From Roseateles sp. YR242 (GTDB lineage Bacteria > Pseudomonadota > Gammaproteobacteria > Burkholderiales > Burkholderiaceae_C): a DNA stretch of 64,000 nt. The notes beneath the pieces were generated by a model, which searched no databases, was not told the origin of the DNA, and was given only the letters and a program-made list of their open reading frames with translations. The translations under genes and the position numbers were made by a program. Position 1 is the stretch's first letter; each line of letters opens with the position of its first letter. Of this stretch, positions 18,202-27,185 are shown piece after piece. The stretch spans positions 62,001-126,000 of the forward strand of contig NZ_FOAV01000002.1 of assembly GCF_900109745.1 (NCBI RefSeq), written 5' to 3'.

Positions 18202-18752
18202 TGAACGTCATTCCGACTGCCTTGCCTGAGGTCTTGATTCTGGAGCCGAAGGTGTTCGGGGATGCGCGCGGCTTCTTCATGGAGAGCTGGACCGAGCCGA
18301 AGTTCAATGCGGCGGTGGGCCACGACGTGCGTTTTGTGCAGGACAACCATTCGCGTTCGAGCCGGGGAGTTCTGCGTGGCCTGCACTTCCAGTTGCCGCC
18401 GCATGCCCAGGGCAAGCTGGTGCGTTGCACGGCGGGGGCCGTCTTTGACGTGGCGGTGGACATGCGCCGTTCCAGCCCGAATTTCGGGAAGTGGGCGGGT
18501 GTGGAGCTCAGTGGCGAGAACCATCGCCAGTTGTGGATTCCGCCGGGTTTTGCGCACGGGTTCCTGGTGCTGAGCGGGACGGCGGACTTTCTCTACAAGA
18601 CGACGGATCTGTACGCGCCGCAGGCGGAGGGTTCGGTGCGTTGGGATGATCCGGCGATCGGGATCGTCTGGCCCGACACGGGTGTGACGCCGAAGCTGGC
18701 GGACAAGGACGCGTTGGCGCCGTTGCTGGCGGACGCGAAGTTCTTCGACTGA
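18201..18752 (+). CDS. rmlC: dTDP-4-dehydrorhamnose 3,5-epimerase RmlC
   Basis: A 183-residue cupin-fold epimerase. Diagnostic segments are EPKVFGDARGFFMESW, FVQDNHSRSSRGVLRGLHFQ (with the catalytic His), VDMRRSSPNFGKW, and WIPPGFAHGFLVLSGTADFL followed by YKTTDLY. The start at 18201 shares its A with the rmlA stop. An upstream in-frame ATG at 18072 lies inside rmlA and is not credible. It completes the rhamnose set. Confidence 0.97.
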   Translation: MNVIPTALPEVLILEPKVFGDARGFFMESWTEPKFNAAVGHDVRFVQDNHSRSSRGVLRGLHFQLPPHAQGKLVRCTAGAVFDVAVDMRRSSPNFGKWAGVELSGENHRQLWIPPGFAHGFLVLSGTADFLYKTTDLYAPQAEGSVRWDDPAIGIVWPDTGVTPKLADKDALAPLLADAKFFD

Positions 18753-18774
18753 TTTGGACGGAGCGGTACCGGGC

Positions 18775-19908
18775 ATGCGCACTGCACCGCTGCTTCATCT
18801 GATTGCCGGCGCGCGGCCCAACTTCATGAAGTTGGCACCGTTGGTGCGGGCCTTGCGGGCGGATGGCCATCTGGCCTGGCGGCTGGTTCACACGGGGCAG
18901 CATCACGACCACGCGATGAGTGGTGTGTTCTTCGAGGAGCTGGGGCTGCCGCCGCCCGACATGTCGCTGAACTGCCATGGCGGGAGCCATGCGCAGCTGA
19001 CGGCGCGCATCATGCAGGCCTATGAGCCGGTGGTGGTGGCGGACCGGCCGGCGGCCTGTGTGGTCGTCGGCGACGTGGACTCGACCCTGGCGTGTGCATT
19101 GACGGCACGCAAGCTGGGGGTGCGGGTGGCACATGTGGAAGCGGGGCTGCGCAGCGGGGATATGTCGATGCCGGAGGAGATCAACCGGCGGGCGACGGAT
19201 GCGTTGTCGGACTGGCTGTTCACGACGGAGCCCAGTGCGACGGCGCATTTGCGGCGTGAGGGTCATCCGGAGTCCCACATCCATGAGGTGGGGCATGTGA
19301 TGGTGGACAACCTGCTGTATCAGCATCGGCAGGTGGTGGGGGCGGATCGGGCTGGGTGGGCGGGGCGCGCTGAGCAGGAGGCTGCGTTGGCTGCTGTTGG
19401 TCGGTACGGGGTGGTGACCTTGCATCGGCCGTCGAATGTGGACGATGCGGGGCAGTTGGCCGCATTGCTGGGGGCGCTGGGGCGACTGTCGGAGCGGTTG
19501 CCGCTGCTGTTCCCGGTGCATCCGCGGACACGGGGGCGGATCGAGGCCTTGTCGTTGGACTTGCCCTCGTCGCTGGTGCTGCTGTCCCCGTTGTCGTATC
19601 AGCCGTTTCTCTCTTTGTGGAGTGGGGCGGCGGTGGTGTTGACCGACAGCGGTGGTCTGCAGGAAGAAACCACCGCGCTGGGGGTGCCCTGCCTCACGAT
19701 TCGTGAGAATACGGAGCGGCCAATCACCGTGGAGATGGGGACCAACCGGCTGGTGGGGACCGACGCCACCACCGTGCTGACGATGGCGCATGCGCTGTTG
19801 GATGCGCTGGAAGGCGGGCTCTGGGCCGGTGGTCGGCGACCGCCGCTCTGGGATGGGAGCGCCTCGTCGCGGATCGTCTCGGTGTTGAGTTCTGCGCTGG
19901 TTCTCTGA
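18775..19908 (+). CDS. wecB: UDP-N-acetylglucosamine 2-epimerase (non-hydrolysing, WecB type)
   Basis: A 377-residue GT-B-fold epimerase making UDP-ManNAc from UDP-GlcNAc. Landmarks are IAGARPNFMKLAPLVRAL at the N-terminus, HTGQHHDHAMSGVFF, VVVGDVDST, HVEAGLRSGDMSMPEEINRR, VTLHRPSNVD, and DSGGLQEETTALGVPCLTIR with ENTERPITVEMGTNRL. With the tviB-type dehydrogenase it could provide UDP-ManNAcA. ATG 18775 is preferred to TTG 18754. It is the last gene of the plus-strand arm, and its coding sequence uses noticeably more G-ending codons than the genes before it. Confidence 0.92.
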   Translation: MRTAPLLHLIAGARPNFMKLAPLVRALRADGHLAWRLVHTGQHHDHAMSGVFFEELGLPPPDMSLNCHGGSHAQLTARIMQAYEPVVVADRPAACVVVGDVDSTLACALTARKLGVRVAHVEAGLRSGDMSMPEEINRRATDALSDWLFTTEPSATAHLRREGHPESHIHEVGHVMVDNLLYQHRQVVGADRAGWAGRAEQEAALAAVGRYGVVTLHRPSNVDDAGQLAALLGALGRLSERLPLLFPVHPRTRGRIEALSLDLPSSLVLLSPLSYQPFLSLWSGAAVVLTDSGGLQEETTALGVPCLTIRENTERPITVEMGTNRLVGTDATTVLTMAHALLDALEGGLWAGGRRPPLWDGSASSRIVSVLSSALVL

Positions 19909-19915
19909 CTACGCC

Positions 19916-20083
19916 AGAAGGCGCCACTCCGGGCACCTTTTGCTCCATGCCAGGGGCCAGTGGCCCTGGCCTTCGCTAGGCACAAACAGTCCACTGGACT
20001 GTTTGTATCCGAGCTCAGTCCTCCGCCCGCTCCGCGGTCTCCCCCGGATACTTACGCAAAAAGCACCCGGAGCGTCACCTTCC
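19916..20083 (-). repeat. Long-hairpin element, copy 1 (multi-branched), at the convergence of the two polysaccharide arms
   Basis: The element is closed by two 28-nt arms, 20056-20083 and 19916-19943. As RNA of the minus strand they pair over most of their length with several G-U pairs. The interior folds further: a perfect 12-bp palindrome stem (19982-19993 with 19995-20006), GTATCCG (20005-20011) with CGGATAC (20045-20051), and GCCAGGG (19949-19955) with CCCTGGC (19964-19970). Its ends (GGAAGGTGACG, TTTTTGCGTAAGT, CATGGAGCAAAAGG) match the other two copies. It fills the gap between the 2-epimerase gene and kdsA, which converge here. Confidence 0.75.
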
Positions 20084-20123
20084 GAACAGGTGACTGCCAC
20101 GAGTGCCTGTGCGCGGGTGGAGG

Positions 20124-21068
<945 letters not shown>

Positions 21069-21079
21069 TCAAGCAGACC

Positions 21080-21193
21080 GGAAGGTGACGGCCCGGGTGC
21101 CTTTTGCGGAAGTCAAGGGAGGAATGGCCCGCAGGGCGGGACAGGAGGGACAGGAGGGACATGAAGCAAAAGGTGCCCGGGCCGGCGCCTTCC
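21080..21193 (+). repeat. Long-hairpin element, copy 2
   Basis: Arms 21080-21107 and 21166-21193 are 28 nt each and pair with one A/G-type mismatch and wobble pairs. The core (21108-21165) shares AAGTCAAGG, AGGAATGG and ACAGGAGGGACATG with copy 3. It contains an inner stem CCCGC/GCGGG that replaces CTGGC/GCCAG of copy 3. A 9-base unit (CAGGAGGGA) is duplicated relative to copy 3. It lies between the ugd stop and the kdsA start; both genes are on the minus strand. Confidence 0.75.
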
Positions 21194-21237
21194 AGCGCAC
21201 GAACCCAAGGCACCCTCAAAAGCCCCACAAGAGCGAG

Positions 21238-22578
21238 TTAACGCGCCGCGATCTTCCCACTCCGCCCGATCGGGAAGTGCTCAATCCCCAGCGACTTCAT
21301 CAACGCCGGCTCATACAGATTCCGGCCGTCAAACACCACCGGCTGTTTCAGATCGGTCTTGAACTTGTCGAAGTCCGGCGTCCGGAATTCCTTCCACTCC
21401 GTCACGATGATCAGCGCATCGGCCTCTGCCAGCGCGTGTTCGGCGCGTTCGCAGAAGCTCACGCCCGGGTTGGTCGACAGCAGCCGGGAGGCTTCGCTCA
21501 TCGCCACCGGATCGTAGGCCGCGATCGCGGCGCCGCGCTTGGTCAGTCCTTCGATGATGGTCAGCGCCGGCGCCTCACGCATATCGTCGGTGTTGGGCTT
21601 GAATGCCAGCCCCCACAGCGCAAACCGCTTGCCCGCCAGATCTTCGCCGAAGCGCTCCACCACCTTCTCCACCAGCACCAGCTTCTGCCGGTCATTGGCG
21701 TCTTCCACCGCATTCAGCACCTGCAGCTCCTGGCCGTATTCACGGCCGGTGCGCACCAGCGCCTTCACGTCCTTCGGGAAGCACGAACCGCCATAACCGG
21801 CGCCCGCATACAGGAACTGATAACCGATGCGCGGGTCCGAACCAATCCCGCGGCGCACCAGCTCAATATCCGCCCCCACCTTCTCGGCCAGCAGTGCCAG
21901 CTCGTTCATGAAGGAGATGCGGGTGGCCAACATCGCATTGGCGGCGTACTTCGTGAACTCGGCGCTCTTCACGTCCATCACCATCAGCCGGTCGTGGCTG
22001 CGGGTGAACGGGGCATAGAGCGCGCGCATCATCAGCGTGGCCTGCTCATCGTCCGAGCCCACGATGATGCGGTCCGGCTTCATGAAGTCGTCCACCGCAG
22101 CGCCTTCCTTCAGGAACTCCGGGTTCGACACCACCGCGAAATTCGCCGTCGCGCCGCGCTTGGCCAACTCCTCGCGGATGGCAGCGTCCACCTTGCTGGC
22201 CGTGCCCACCGGCACCGTGCTCTTGTCCACCACCACCTTGTAATCGGTCATGCGCTGACCGATGGAACGCGCAGCCGCCAGCACATATTGCAGGTCGGCT
22301 GAGCCATCTTCACCCGGGGGCGTGCCCACCGCGATGAACAGGACGGTGCCGTGGTTCACCGCCACATCCACATCCGTCGTGAACTGCAGGCGGCCGGCGG
22401 CCACATTGCGCGCCACCACAGCGTCCAGGCCGGGTTCGTGGATGGGGATGCCACCCTCGTTCAGCACACGGATCTTGTCGGGATTCACGTCGAGGCACAC
22501 CACGTGGTTGCCCATTTCGGCCAGACAAGCGCCCGTGACCAGGCCCACATAGCCGGTGCCAATCGTCGTTACTTTCAT
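21238..22578 (-). CDS. ugd: UDP-glucose 6-dehydrogenase Ugd
   Basis: A 446-residue enzyme oxidising UDP-glucose to UDP-glucuronate. The NAD motif is [19 protein letters not shown]. Other landmarks are [41 protein letters not shown], and the catalytic cysteine segment [21 protein letters not shown] 22578 is chosen, as the seven-residue upstream extension is not conserved in the family. It lies 145 bases after the UDP-glucuronate 4-epimerase gene. That gap contains a 7-bp stem (22699-22705 with 22710-22716). Confidence 0.97.
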   Translation of the reverse strand: MKVTTIGTGYVGLVTGACLAEMGNHVVCLDVNPDKIRVLNEGGIPIHEPGLDAVVARNVAAGRLQFTTDVDVAVNHGTVLFIAVGTPPGEDGSADLQYVLAAARSIGQRMTDYKVVVDKSTVPVGTASKVDAAIREELAKRGATANFAVVSNPEFLKEGAAVDDFMKPDRIIVGSDDEQATLMMRALYAPFTRSHDRLMVMDVKSAEFTKYAANAMLATRISFMNELALLAEKVGADIELVRRGIGSDPRIGYQFLYAGAGYGGSCFPKDVKALVRTGREYGQELQVLNAVEDANDRQKLVLVEKVVERFGEDLAGKRFALWGLAFKPNTDDMREAPALTIIEGLTKRGAAIAAYDPVAMSEASRLLSTNPGVSFCERAEHALAEADALIIVTEWKEFRTPDFDKFKTDLKQPVVFDGRNLYEPALMKSLGIEHFPIGRSGKIAAR

Positions 22579-22723
22579 GCGATAACTCCCAGGGGTCATT
22601 CCAAATACTGCCCAGATTCAGAGGCCTCCGCGCCACCAGGGGCGGCCCGGAGGAATTCATTGATGCCGGCGCCCGGTGAGCAAACCGGATGCCAGCATCG
22701 CCGACAAACGTCGGCGTTCTGTC

Positions 22724-23731
22724 TCAGATCTTGTAATAGTCTCGATACCACGCAACAAAGCGCTTCACGCCTTCCGGCACCGGCATCGCGGGACGGAAGC
22801 CGGTCCACGCGGCCAGCTCTTCCACATCGGCGTGGGTGGCGGGCACGTCACCATCCTGCAGCGGCAGGAATTCTTTCTTCGCCTCCTGGCCCAGCGCCTG
22901 CTCGATGGCTTCGATGAAGCCCATCAGCGGAATCGGATTGTGGTTGCCGATGTTGAATACCCGGTACGGCGCGCTTGAACGGGCGGGGTCCGCCTGCACG
23001 GGATCGTAGTCGGGATCCGTGGTGGCGGTGCGGTCAAGCACCCGCACAACACCTTCAGCGATGTCGTCGATGTAGGTGAAGTCGCGAATCATCTGCCCAT
23101 GGTTGAACACCTTGATCGGCTCACCGGCCAGGATGGCCTTGGTGAACAGAAACAGGGCCATATCCGGCCGGCCCCAGGGGCCGTACACGGTGAAGAACCG
23201 CAGGCCGGTGGTGGGCAGGTTGAACAGGTGGCTGTAGGTGTGCGCCATCAGCTCGTTGGCCTTCTTCGTCGCCGCATACAGGCTCACGGGATGGTCCACG
23301 CTGTGATGCTCGCTGAACGGCATCAGGGTGTTGCCGCCGTACACGCTGGAGCTGGAGGCATAGACCAGGTGGTCCACGCTGTGATGGCGGCAGCCTTCCA
23401 GGATGTTGGTGAAGCCGGAGATGTTCGACTCGATATACGCATGCGGATTCACGAGCGAATAGCGCACGCCGGCTTGTGCTGCCAGGTGCACCACGCGGTC
23501 GAAGCCATGGTCGGCAAACAGCTTGGCCATGCCTTCACGGTCGGCCACGTCCAGTTGCACAAACGAAAAGGACGGATGCGGCGTCAACCGGGCCAGACGG
23601 GCGTGTTTCAGCGTCGGGTCGTAGTAATCGTTGAGGTTGTCCACGCCCACCACCTGATCCCCACGCGCGAGCAGGATTTGGCTGACATGCATGCCGATGA
23701 AGCCGGCCGCGCCGGTAACGAGTACTTTCAC
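22724..23731 (-). CDS. UDP-glucuronate 4-epimerase (NAD-dependent epimerase/dehydratase)
   Basis: A 335-residue extended short-chain dehydrogenase, probably converting UDP-GlcA to UDP-GalA. The N-terminal motif is [16 protein letters not shown], then [12 protein letters not shown] (typical of CapI/LspL-type epimerases), [37 protein letters not shown], and [17 protein letters not shown]. It uses the product of Ugd, and the two genes are neighbours. UDP-GlcA decarboxylase is excluded by length and by the PWGRPDMA signature. Confidence 0.92.
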   Translation of the reverse strand: MKVLVTGAAGFIGMHVSQILLARGDQVVGVDNLNDYYDPTLKHARLARLTPHPSFSFVQLDVADREGMAKLFADHGFDRVVHLAAQAGVRYSLVNPHAYIESNISGFTNILEGCRHHSVDHLVYASSSSVYGGNTLMPFSEHHSVDHPVSLYAATKKANELMAHTYSHLFNLPTTGLRFFTVYGPWGRPDMALFLFTKAILAGEPIKVFNHGQMIRDFTYIDDIAEGVVRVLDRTATTDPDYDPVQADPARSSAPYRVFNIGNHNPIPLMGFIEAIEQALGQEAKKEFLPLQDGDVPATHADVEELAAWTGFRPAMPVPEGVKRFVAWYRDYYKI

Positions 23732-23825
23732 GAGATCTCCCGATCGCTGCTCTCAACGACCCTATTTTCGGGCCAATAGGACTTCAACTTTCTTTCTTGG
23801 CCCCCCTCAGAGGGGTGGCTGAGAA

Positions 23826-24205
23826 TCCTGCTTGAGTTGGCGTCGGAGCGCCCGGCGGTATGCGCCTGCCTGTGGGGGTGTGCGTCCGGAGGTCTTGCTG
23901 GGTCCGTTCCCAATAATTTGTCTCCCTTCGGGTGGTGGCTCCTGCTTGAGTTGGCGTCGGAGCGCCCGGCGGTATGCGCCTGCCTGTGGGGGTGCGAATC
24001 CGGAGGTCTTGGGGGCTCCGCCCCCAAGACTCCCTTCCGGTGCTCGGACTGCGAGGCGGCCGTCCAACTCCCTCCGCTCACCTTCGGCTCGCTACGGTCA
24101 AACATGTGCCGGCCAGTCAGATGTTGAAACGCGCTCCGCGCGCGCCTCACAGTCCTGCGCTCCTCAGCTCCTCCCACGCACCCCCACAGGCAGGCGCATA
24201 CCGCC
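23826..24205. repeat. Direct and inverted repeats in a 755-bp gene-free interval
   Basis: The interval 23732-24487 has no credible gene. A 55-base sequence at 23826-23880 recurs exactly at 23940-23994 (offset 114) and continues with further similarity (TCCGGAGGTCTT). A 27-base piece of it recurs inverted at 24179-24205. Between them is a 10-bp stem with a 5-base loop (24006-24015 with 24021-24030). The minus-strand open frame across the interval is low-complexity Thr-Ala and Gly-Val repeats and is rejected as coding. Confidence 0.8.
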
Positions 24206-24256
24206 TCCCCACCCAGCAACGTACTGCCACCAGCCCACCCTCCCCACCGATCAAAA

Positions 24257-24340
24257 CCAACACCAACACCAACACCAACACCAGTGGCAGTGGCAGTGGC
24301 AGTGGCAGTGGCAGTGGCAGTAGGAGTGGCGGTGGCGGTC
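24257..24340. repeat. Two adjacent hexanucleotide tandem repeats
   Basis: CCAACA is repeated four times from 24257. It is followed directly by AGTGGC repeated six times (24283-24318) and then degenerate units (AGTAGG, AGTGGC, GGTGGC). The tract ends 9 bases before hairpin element copy 3. Short tandem arrays like these change length by slipped-strand replication. They lie upstream, in the transcriptional sense, of the UDP-glucuronate 4-epimerase gene. Confidence 0.85.
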
Positions 24341-24349
24341 CTCGCTATC

Positions 24350-24454
24350 GGAAGCCGACGAGCCGGGGGGTATTTGCGTAAGTCAAGGAAGGAATGGCTG
24401 GCGAAGCCAGACAGGAGGGACATGGAGCAAATACCCCCCGGCTCGGCGGCTTCC
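24350..24454 (+). repeat. Long-hairpin element, copy 3 (28-bp stem)
   Basis: Arms 24350-24377 and 24427-24454 are complementary over 28 positions with one mismatch. The core 24378-24426 begins GTAAGTCAAGG, contains an inner CTGGC-GAA-GCCAG hairpin and ends GACATGGA. The arm sequence (AGCCGGGGGGTATTTGC) is quite different from copies 1 and 2, yet pairing is complete. It ends 33 bases downstream of the stop of the glycosyltransferase gene at 24488. Confidence 0.8.
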
Positions 24455-24487
24455 AGCGCGGACAAAGAAAGCTTCTCCATCCCCAGC

Positions 24488-25282
24488 TCAAAAGTATTTT
24501 GACGTGCCATGCGGCGCCCTGAACCACATCAAGAACAGCCCCCGCGCGATCTCCCAATGCATGAGAGCCCGCTTCTTCCGCCCACGAACAAAGGCCAACA
24601 GCGCCCGTCCCAACCGAGACGCGATCTTGTCGGGCCACCGATTCCGCGGATACGCAAAGTAGGCAATCGCCAACTCCTCGTTGATCACCTTGCGCTCATT
24701 GAGATGCGGGTTCTCGTACTTCACATCCAGCCGATCGCACCGCAGCACCTTCCCGTGATGCGACTTGAAATACCAGGCGGCCCACTCCTGGTCCTCGGCA
24801 GAAAACACATCGGCCCGGAACGGCCGGGCCTTCACCAGCGCGGTGGGCAGATAAGCGCAGGCGTTGGACAAACCGTTGTAGCCGTCGAACTCTGCCGGCC
24901 CGATCAGGGTGTCCCGGTTCACACCCTCATGCGCGAACCGCCAATACACCACCTCGGCCCCCACCGCCTGTGCCGCCTTCAAGCTGTCTTCAACCACGGA
25001 CGGCCCCGCCAGGCACACATGCGCACTGATCAGCAACGCATGAGCTTCCTCAACCGCTGCCATCCCCACATTGATCGCCAGCGAGAAATTGAACGGCCCG
25101 TCCGGATACGGCACCACCTCGCCCAGCCGCTGCAGCTGCGCCCGCACCGCCGGGCTGCGCGACGAATCCACCAACACGATGCGCGCCGGTGGGCACGTCT
25201 GCGCCTTCAGGCCCGCCACCACCGCTTCCAACAGCGGTGTGTAGACATGCGTGCGGATCACCGCGGCATACTCAGCCCGCAT
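24488..25282 (-). CDS. Family 2-like glycosyltransferase
   Basis: A 264-residue cytoplasmic protein from ATG 25282. It shows GT-A fold features: AVIRTHVYTPLLEAVVAGL, ARIVLVDSS, PFNFSLAINVGMAAVEEAHA (as in rhamnosyltransferase-like GT2 proteins), and an FSAEDQEWAAWYF acidic pair in the acceptor region. Where a DxD motif is expected it has LLISAHV. The C-terminus is basic (VRGRKKRALMHW), suggesting membrane association. It is the last gene of the glycosyltransferase run and starts 11 bases after the preceding GT2 gene. Its substrate is unknown. Confidence 0.72.
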   Translation of the reverse strand: MRAEYAAVIRTHVYTPLLEAVVAGLKAQTCPPARIVLVDSSRSPAVRAQLQRLGEVVPYPDGPFNFSLAINVGMAAVEEAHALLISAHVCLAGPSVVEDSLKAAQAVGAEVVYWRFAHEGVNRDTLIGPAEFDGYNGLSNACAYLPTALVKARPFRADVFSAEDQEWAAWYFKSHHGKVLRCDRLDVKYENPHLNERKVINEELAIAYFAYPRNRWPDKIASRLGRALLAFVRGRKKRALMHWEIARGLFLMWFRAPHGTSKYF

Positions 25283-25293
25283 ACGCCGGTCTC

Positions 25294-26169
25294 TCAGACC
25301 TTCGCCGGTTCGCGCAGCCAGCGCCGCACCATCTGGTACCAGCCCTCGGCCCACCAACCCAGCTTCATGAACTGGCGCATGTCCGTCGCATCCGGCCGGA
25401 AGCCGTAATACTCCGAGAACACCTGCAGCAACATCAACTGCATCACCCGCCCATTGTTCTGCCCGTGCTTGGCAAACATCAGTTGGCAGGCACGCAGCAC
25501 CTTCTGCTTGGACTTCGACGAAATCCGGTCCGGCCGCGGCGACACATCAAACACATAGGTCGGCAGGTCCAGCAAACGTGCCGGCCCATGCAGCTTCAGG
25601 ATGCGGTAGAAGAACTCCAGGTCCTGCCACGCCGGCATCTCTTCATCAAACAAGCCCGCCGAAATAAAACGCTCCCGGGGCCCGAACAACTGATTGCCCA
25701 CGTGGTTGGCGTCCAGCATCATCTCCGCCGTGCAACGCCCCACCTTGGCGCTGTACCAGGCCCGGTCGCCGCTACGGAATTCGTACTGCACATACAGCAT
25801 GGACGGGTCGTCCCCCATCGACGTCAGCAGCTGCCAATAGGCCAGCAACGCCTCGATGTGGTGGGGCTTGAACTCGTCATCATCGTCCAGGCCCGTCAGG
25901 AACACACCGGTGGACGCACGGATCGCCTCATTGCGGGCCGCACACGCGCCCTTGCCCTTCTCATGCCGCAACACCTTCAACCGCGGGTCGCGCTGCGCCA
26001 TCTCGGTCAGGTAAGCAGGCGTCTCGTCGGTCGAACCATCGTCCACCACCACCAGCTCCACATTCCGATAGGTCTGCCCCAGCACCGACTCCACCGCGGC
26101 GCGCATCGACGCCAGCCGGTTCTGCGTCGGCATGTAGACCGAGACCAAGGGCAATTCACTCATGAACAT
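25294..26169 (-). CDS. Family 2 glycosyltransferase
   Basis: A 291-residue GT2 enzyme. The N-terminus is classic: PLVSVYMPTQNRLASMRAAV, NVELVVVDDGSTDETPAYL, then ACAARNEAIRAS and the LTGLDDDDEF metal-binding region. FDEEMPAWQDLEFFYRI carries the usual catalytic-base acidic residues. ATG 26169 and ATG 26163 are both possible. It adds one sugar of the repeat unit; donor and linkage cannot be read from the sequence. It lies between an acyltransferase gene and another glycosyltransferase gene. Confidence 0.88.
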   Translation of the reverse strand: MFMSELPLVSVYMPTQNRLASMRAAVESVLGQTYRNVELVVVDDGSTDETPAYLTEMAQRDPRLKVLRHEKGKGACAARNEAIRASTGVFLTGLDDDDEFKPHHIEALLAYWQLLTSMGDDPSMLYVQYEFRSGDRAWYSAKVGRCTAEMMLDANHVGNQLFGPRERFISAGLFDEEMPAWQDLEFFYRILKLHGPARLLDLPTYVFDVSPRPDRISSKSKQKVLRACQLMFAKHGQNNGRVMQLMLLQVFSEYYGFRPDATDMRQFMKLGWWAEGWYQMVRRWLREPAKV

Positions 26170-26216
26170 TTCTCACATCAAAGATCGGTGAGGCGCTGCG
26201 GCTGCGGAACCAATGT

Positions 26217-27185
26217 TCATCGCCCATCCAACACCGCCTTGCCCTTCGGGAACAGGTGTTCCGAAGCCCACAGTAACAGCAGGGTCAGCACCGCCGCCCC
26301 CAGCCACAACACATCGCTGCGGCGCACACCCGCCACCCGCAGCAGCTCGATGATCATCGGATGCAGCAGGTACAGGCCCAGCGCATAACGCCGGCCCCAG
26401 CCCGCCAGCCGCTCCAGCCCCGCCGAGGCCGGCAGCGCCAGCCCCAACGCCAATGCCGCAACACCGAGCACCACGGCGCCGACATGCAGTTGCATCTCCG
26501 CAGGCTCGCCACCCTTGAAGCGCACCGCCAACGCCTGCAGCACCATCAGCACCAGGCCCGCCACCAGCAGCACCGGCCACCGCCGTGCCAAGGCTTCTCG
26601 CGGCACGCTCGCAAGCTTGATGCCAAGCCACACCATCGCCACACCCGAGAGGAAGCGGCTTGCAAACATCGTGGGCCAGTCAATGCGGCCCATCGCAAAC
26701 ATCGAATCCAGGCCGCTGCAACCCAGCAGCACCACGCCAATGCCCCACCAGGCCGCACGCGGCTGCCACCAGTCGGGCCGGGCCGCCGCCAGCAGCAGGC
26801 CCGCCAGCGCGGCATGCATGAACCACAGGTGGCCCCACGCGCCTCGCACGATGAATTCCGGCGAAATCATGCGCTCCACCCCGCCGCGCAGCCCCAGCTG
26901 CAGCAGGTTGAGCACGCCATACAGCACCGTGCACACCAGGGTGATCTGCAACAGCCGCCCGGACGTGACCAGCGCGGTCGGCCCGATCAAGGCCCGCTGC
27001 CCGATGAAGAAGCCCATCACCAGGAAGAAGAAGGGCACCACCCAGCGGCTCATCGCCCGGCTGACCTCCATCAACGCATGCGGCCATTCCGGAAACAGCC
27101 CCACATGCAGCCCCACCACCAGCACCGCACCAAAGATGCGCAGTGCATCAATACCGGGCAGGCGCGAACCTGATCCATCACTCAT
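26217..27185 (-). CDS. Membrane acyltransferase (acyltransferase 3 family), exopolysaccharide modification
   Basis: A 322-residue protein with about ten hydrophobic segments. The N-terminal LPGIDALRIFGAVLVVGLHV (Arg in the first helix, His at its end) is typical of acyltransferase 3 proteins that O-acetylate polysaccharides. FFFLVMGFFIGQR and ARPDWWQPRAAW follow. Its ATG overlaps the flippase stop (ATGA) at 27182. It is one of three candidate acyl-modifying enzymes in the locus. Confidence 0.85.
   Translation of the reverse strand: MSDGSGSRLPGIDALRIFGAVLVVGLHVGLFPEWPHALMEVSRAMSRWVVPFFFLVMGFFIGQRALIGPTALVTSGRLLQITLVCTVLYGVLNLLQLGLRGGVERMISPEFIVRGAWGHLWFMHAALAGLLLAAARPDWWQPRAAWWGIGVVLLGCSGLDSMFAMGRIDWPTMFASRFLSGVAMVWLGIKLASVPREALARRWPVLLVAGLVLMVLQALAVRFKGGEPAEMQLHVGAVVLGVAALALGLALPASAGLERLAGWGRRYALGLYLLHPMIIELLRVAGVRRSDVLWLGAAVLTLLLLWASEHLFPKGKAVLDGR

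Noticed and set aside
23826-24010. Possible CRISPR array
   Set aside because: There are only two direct copies, 55 bp each with a 59-bp gap, and no cas genes nearby. The repeat is too long and too few.
23728-24510. A 260-codon minus-strand frame with Thr-Ala and Gly-Val repeats
   Set aside because: The repeats are simply the translated hexamer arrays, and the rest translates duplicated non-coding sequence. There is no ribosome site and no domain.
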